Source of the DNA: an uncultured Deferribacteres bacterium
GTDB taxonomy: Bacteria; Zhuqueibacterota; JdFR-76; DREG01
NCBI GenBank assembly: GCA_913009825.1
Contig: CAJVYQ010000053.1
Location: forward strand, 1-37,704
Reading direction: 5' to 3'
Length of the DNA stretch: 37,704 nucleotides
Made by a program: the position numbers and the translations under genes. Under the pieces are notes generated by a model that did not search any database, was not told where the DNA came from, and saw only the letters and a program-made list of their open reading frames with translations. Shown one piece after another: positions 34,261 through 37,704 of this stretch (position 1 is the stretch's first letter; each line of letters opens with the position of its first letter).

Positions 34261-35556
34261 ATGAGCGAAAAAAGTGATTTTGTGAAAGTCGATGTCAAAA
34301 AGGTTCAGAAAATGATTGCTCTGCTTGAACCTTACTTACAGCAAAAACTTTTACCGTTCTGGTTGAACAATTCGATCGATGAAAAATACGGCGGGTATCT
34401 GAGCTATTTCGATAAAAACGGCAAGCCGACCGGGAAAACGGATAAAACCCTGATATGCCAGTTGCGCATGATTTATACTTTCGCCAGCGCTTACAGAGCG
34501 GGCTGTGGTGATGAGCGCTGCCTGAAAGCCGCCAGGCAGGGTGTGGATTTTGTCACTCGTCATTTTTGGGATGATCGGTACGGCGGTTGGTACTGGATAA
34601 CCGACCGGCAGGGTAAGGTAATTGATGACAGCAAAATTATGTACGGTCACAGTTTTGGCGTTTATTCCATGGCGGAATATGCCCTTGCTACCGGTGAAGC
34701 TGTTGGCGGAGAATATGCGGAAAAAACGTTTTCCGTGATTCAATGCAATGCCGCGGACAATGCGCTGGGCGGTTATTGGGAAATGTTTCAACGCGACTGG
34801 ACTCTGAAACCGGGCGGTGTTTACGGCGGCGACCGGAAAACACTGGATGTGCACATGCATTTTATGGAAGCGTTCACCACTTTATTTGAAATGAGTCGAT
34901 CACCGGCTCTTGAACGAAAATTACGGGAGATCATCCGTTTGTTGACGGAAAAAATGCTTCACCCGGAATTCGGCACCGGCATTGCCCAGTTTGATGAAAA
35001 GTTCAATCCGCTGCCCGCTATTCTGTTTCAAAGTGTCTGGGGCTCGGACCGGCCGGCCGGTGAGGAAGCAAGACCGCTGAATAATACCAACTACGGTCAC
35101 AATATCGAAATGGCCTGGCTGCTCAAACTGGCGCTGGATACACTGAAAGAGAACAATTCATGCTATTTGCCGGTCATACGCAAGTTAGCGGATCAGGCTT
35201 ATAAATACGGTGTGGATTGGAAATACGGCGGCATATATGTGGAAGGTCCCAATGACGGTCCGGCGACACAGGTGGTAAAGGAATTCTGGCAGCAGGCCGA
35301 AGCGATGACCGGTTTTCTGGATATGTTTCTTCTGTTCAAAAAGGAGAAGTACTGGCGCGCTTTTGAAAATATGTTCGATTTCATCTGGAACCGCTGCATC
35401 AACCATGAAGTGGGAGAATGGTATGCGCTGTTGGCGCGGGACGGCGCGGTGAAATGGGATTATCTGGCCCACGAATGGAAGATAAGTTACCACACTGTAA
35501 GAGCGACAATTCAGACCCTGAATCGACTGAAGAGATTGAATGAAATTCTCCCCTGA
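34261..35556 (+). CDS. AGE-family epimerase/isomerase
   Basis: A 431-aa (alpha/alpha)6-barrel protein of the N-acylglucosamine 2-epimerase family. Marks include PFWLNNSIDEKYGGYLSYFD, KTLICQLRMIYTFASAYRAG, DVHMHFMEAFTTLFE, NYGHNIEMAWLL and HEWKISYHTVRATIQTL, which carry the conserved His and Glu/Arg residues of the active-site cleft. Members interconvert GlcNAc/ManNAc, cellobiose/glucosyl-mannose, or mannose/fructose. The length (about 400-430) suits all of these. There is no signal peptide, so it acts in the cytosol on imported sugar. GAGG lies a few bases before the ATG. Confidence 0.88.
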   Translation: MSEKSDFVKVDVKKVQKMIALLEPYLQQKLLPFWLNNSIDEKYGGYLSYFDKNGKPTGKTDKTLICQLRMIYTFASAYRAGCGDERCLKAARQGVDFVTRHFWDDRYGGWYWITDRQGKVIDDSKIMYGHSFGVYSMAEYALATGEAVGGEYAEKTFSVIQCNAADNALGGYWEMFQRDWTLKPGGVYGGDRKTLDVHMHFMEAFTTLFEMSRSPALERKLREIIRLLTEKMLHPEFGTGIAQFDEKFNPLPAILFQSVWGSDRPAGEEARPLNNTNYGHNIEMAWLLKLALDTLKENNSCYLPVIRKLADQAYKYGVDWKYGGIYVEGPNDGPATQVVKEFWQQAEAMTGFLDMFLLFKKEKYWRAFENMFDFIWNRCINHEVGEWYALLARDGAVKWDYLAHEWKISYHTVRATIQTLNRLKRLNEILP

Positions 35557-35761
35557 GATGATTAATTCACAAATTTTGTTGTAACAAACCTTAATTTGTT
35601 CATATATAATAAATTGGACTGTAGTTGATAAAAAAACAGATTTCTAAACGCAGAGAATAACAAATTTTCTTTTCCGGTATTTTCCAGTTGACAGCTATCT
35701 TTCATAGTAATAAACAGTTAAGATTTTCGCAGCCTATCTCTGCGTATCTCAGCGTCCTTTG

Positions 35762-36090
35762 GTGCGCTACGAAACGTACAATAACCAGTGGGTTAAAATC
35801 CCACCGTGGCAATTCGCCGTTCCCCACGAAGCCATGGGCAGGTTATGACCGGTGACGGTCATGGCTAAGCTGCCCTATCAATGCCGAAGCATCGGCAGAG
35901 ACGACAAGCAGGCTGCTGTTAAGGCCTCTCGAAACGAAGAATAAGTGTCCAGTCCCGCTGTGGCGGGAGAAAACCGCACGTACGGAAGGGGAAGAGGGAG
36001 TGCAGATGACGCCTGAGAAAATAGCCTGAAGTAGTGCCCGAAAGGATCGCACGAAACAGTCGGCTAAATCAGCACCCTACTCGATCGGTT
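35762..36090 (+). ncRNA. probable group II intron remnant (5' ribozyme part)
   Basis: It begins GTGCGCTACGAAACG, like the GUGYG 5' end of group II introns. A dense series of hairpins follows: GTGGG-TTAAAAT-CCCAC, CGTGG...CCACG, ATGACCG-GTGA-CGGTCAT, TGCCG-AAGCA-CGGCA and CCCGC-TGTG-GCGGG. Next come GCACGTACGGAAGG and GTAGTGCCCGAAAGG, as in the region leading to a reverse-transcriptase ORF. No RT frame and no domain V follow, so it would be a truncated copy. The minus-strand frame 35843-36052 is not a gene. Flanking GCAGAG/CTCTGCG repeats (35715-35760 and 36119-36145) suggest it sits in another repeat. 35557-35761 holds no gene. Confidence 0.5.
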
Positions 36091-36164
36091 CTGCGTTTTA
36101 GAACGTCTGTTTTTTAATGCAGAGGCGCAGAGGACGCAGAGAAATTGAATATACAGAACTGTTG

Positions 36165-36343
36165 GTAACTATTTATTATCTGATTAGTGTTTGACCGAAA
36201 ACTCCGTTTTTCTGTCATTTCCGAATGATTTTATCGGCCTGTCTGCAACAGGCAGGCCGCTTAAGTCATGCGGGAATGACAATTTTACGTGTCGTTTAAA
36301 AGAAGCTGATCAGAACAATTATTTCAAAGCACAAAAATGTTAC
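36165..36343. repeat. MITE-like element, family 3 (divergent copy)
   Basis: The ends GTAACTATTTATTAT and CAAAAATGTTAC are weaker. The interior (ATCGGCCTG, AGGCAGGCCG, ATGCGGGAATGACAA, CGTGTCGTTT) closely matches about 70 bases of the element at 26576-26768. It lies upstream of the DHS-like gene and inflates its apparent open frame, which would otherwise start at 36191. Confidence 0.6.
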
Positions 36344-36376
36344 CTAATTTCAAATTTCCAACAACGGAGTTTTTTC

Positions 36377-37483
36377 ATGCCTTACCCGCAAATAGATATG
36401 CGTCAGCTCAAGGTTTATCCGCTGGCATCCCGGAAGAGCAAAAGCAGAATCGAAGGAATTGCCGTCAACCCGGATGCCGATCCTCCCGCCGCGCCGGAAA
36501 TTGAGGGAGTTGTGGATGAAATTGCCCGAAGAATTTTGGCGGCAAGAGCGAGAGGTGCAGCCGTCATTCTTGCTTATGGCGCTCATTTAGTAAAGAATGG
36601 CGCCGGACCAATTCTCATCAAACTCATGGAAAACGGCTGGCTGACCCATTTGGCTACACAGGGCGCCGGCGGAATCCATGACTGGGAATTTTCCTATTTG
36701 GGTAGGTCGGAAGAGGATGTCCGGGCAAACGTAGCTACCGGAAGTTTCGGCGCCTGGGAGGAGACCGGAAAGTATATTAATTTAGCTGTGCAGGCTGGGG
36801 CTATCGATGGCATGGGGTATGGCGAATCGCTGGGAGCGCTGATTGAGAATGAAGCGCTGGTTCTTCCGGATCCGGCCCAACTGGAAAAAGAAATTGAAGA
36901 GGCTTTAAAAAGTACTAACGAGTTTTTACCGGCCAAAATTGAGTTGTTGAAAACCATCCGGAAATTCAATCTGCCGGCAGGGGTTGTAAAAATTCCTCAT
37001 CCGTATAAAAAATATTCTGTTTTTGGCAATGCGTTTCGAAATCGCGTGCCTTTAACCGTGCACCCGGGTATCGGCTACGATATCATTTACAACAATCCTT
37101 ACACCAATGGCGCAGCCTTGGGCAGGGGAGCGCACATCGATTACAAAATTTTTGTTCATTCGGTGAGTAACCTTTCTCACGGTGTTTTTCTTTCCATCGG
37201 TTCCGCTATCATGGCGCCGCAGATTTTTGAAAAGGCGCTTTCTTTCGCCAACAATATTAAATTGCAGCACGGAGAGAAGATCACCGGTTATTACATTCTG
37301 ATCAATGATTTGCAAAAATCCGTGTGGAATTGGGAAAAAGGCGAACCGCCGAAAAGTTCGCCCGATTATTATCTGCGTTTTCTCAAATCTTTTTACCGGA
37401 TGGGCGGCACGGTTCGCTATCTTGCGGCAGACAATCGCAAATTGCTGCACAATCTTTACCGGCGGCTTAAAAAACTGTCGTAA
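36377..37483 (+). CDS. deoxyhypusine-synthase-like protein of unknown function
   Basis: A 368-aa protein starting MPYPQIDMRQLKVYPL after ACGGAG. Residues of about 50-150 follow the deoxyhypusine synthase pattern: AVILAYGAHLVKNGAGPILI, then WLTHLATQGAGGIHDWEFSY, then EDVRANVATGSFGAWEETGK. This is the NAD-binding Rossmann core. VHPGIGYDIIYNNPYTNGAA follows in the second half. I cannot see the DHS catalytic Lys context (SWGKI-like), and bacteria have no eIF5A to modify. A different NAD-dependent reaction is therefore likely, perhaps on a sugar-derived substrate given the locus. I know this sequence type only as uncharacterised. Confidence 0.6.
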   Translation: MPYPQIDMRQLKVYPLASRKSKSRIEGIAVNPDADPPAAPEIEGVVDEIARRILAARARGAAVILAYGAHLVKNGAGPILIKLMENGWLTHLATQGAGGIHDWEFSYLGRSEEDVRANVATGSFGAWEETGKYINLAVQAGAIDGMGYGESLGALIENEALVLPDPAQLEKEIEEALKSTNEFLPAKIELLKTIRKFNLPAGVVKIPHPYKKYSVFGNAFRNRVPLTVHPGIGYDIIYNNPYTNGAALGRGAHIDYKIFVHSVSNLSHGVFLSIGSAIMAPQIFEKALSFANNIKLQHGEKITGYYILINDLQKSVWNWEKGEPPKSSPDYYLRFLKSFYRMGGTVRYLAADNRKLLHNLYRRLKKLS

Positions 37484-37495
37484 CATTTTATTAAT

Positions 37496-37704
37496 ACCTA
37501 AATTCAGACCTCGTTAAATCAGGTGTTTTATTGTTCATTAAATTCTTGTTTACTAGTCAATTGTGAGAAAATCCATTAATAATTGAACACTGCATGTTTG
37601 ATTTTAAACTAAAAAACAAGTACTTACGCAATATATAGTGCAAATTCATGATGATTTTTGTCCGGTTATTCAACCTAATATTTATCAAATTTAACGAGGT
37701 CTGA
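37496..37704. repeat. inverted-repeat element reaching the window edge
   Basis: ACCTAAATTCAGACCTCGTTAAAT starts at 37496. TCAGACCTCGTTAAAT (37504-37519) is repeated perfectly inverted at 37689-37704, the last bases of the window. If ATTTAGGT follows outside, this is a 217-bp element sharing the ACCTAAATT tip of family 1 but with different inner ends. There is no ORF inside. Confidence 0.5.

Noticed and set aside
36191-36376. N-terminal extension of the DHS-like protein
   Set aside because: This stretch is a family-3 repeat. ATG 36377 has a ribosome site, and the family-like sequence begins there.

Overview
The window looks like a chromosomal segment from a Gram-negative bacterium of the FCB superphylum, most likely Calditrichota, KSB1 or a neighbouring lineage. 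Two large secreted proteins end in the 'NYPNPFNP' type-IX-secretion tail (TIGR04183-like). Other products carry lipoprotein, Tat or Sec signals. The glycan genes come without any SusC/SusD pair, which argues against a typical Bacteroidetes PUL. The lineage is an inference from protein style only.

Region 1 (about 1-8300) reads as a stretch of integron gene cassettes. Every intact gene is on the + strand. Each is followed by an attC-like imperfect inverted repeat with a GTTRRRY-type 3' core (35-41, 1093-1099, 1659-1665, 5212-5218, 7791-7797). The cassettes carry a Phd/PIN toxin-antitoxin pair, a VOC protein, a 1061-aa Asp-box/Kelch exoprotein, a 745-aa beta-helix exoprotein and finally a decayed VapBC pair. 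No integrase is in the window, so this is the distal part of an integron or an integrase-less array (CALIN).

Region 2 (about 8300-14500) starts with palindromic elements, then a GH31 glycosidase, an exported barrel-like protein broken by an in-frame stop, a GNAT acetyltransferase, a MazF-type toxin-antitoxin pair on the minus strand, a ROK sugar kinase, and a glycerophosphodiesterase gene truncated at a mobile palindromic element.

Region 3 (about 15000-37500) is a carbohydrate catabolic locus, all on the + strand. It encodes a DUF4185-like propeller lipoprotein, a GH78 alpha-L-rhamnosidase, an NCS1-like permease, a small membrane protein, a LacI regulator, an integral-membrane/sialidase-like fusion, a HAD phosphatase, an SSS symporter, a PfkB kinase, an MFS transporter, a Tat-exported Gfo/Idh/MocA oxidoreductase, a C45 Ntn-hydrolase lipoprotein, an AGE epimerase and a deoxyhypusine-synthase-like protein. 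Together these suggest exo-trimming of a rhamnose-capped, possibly acidic glycan outside the inner membrane, uptake by several transporters, then oxidation, epimerisation and phosphorylation. The substrate cannot be fixed from sequence alone.

The spaces between genes in regions 2 and 3 hold several families of MITE-like palindromic repeats, a 97-bp direct repeat and a probable group II intron remnant. No rRNA, tRNA or CRISPR array was seen.
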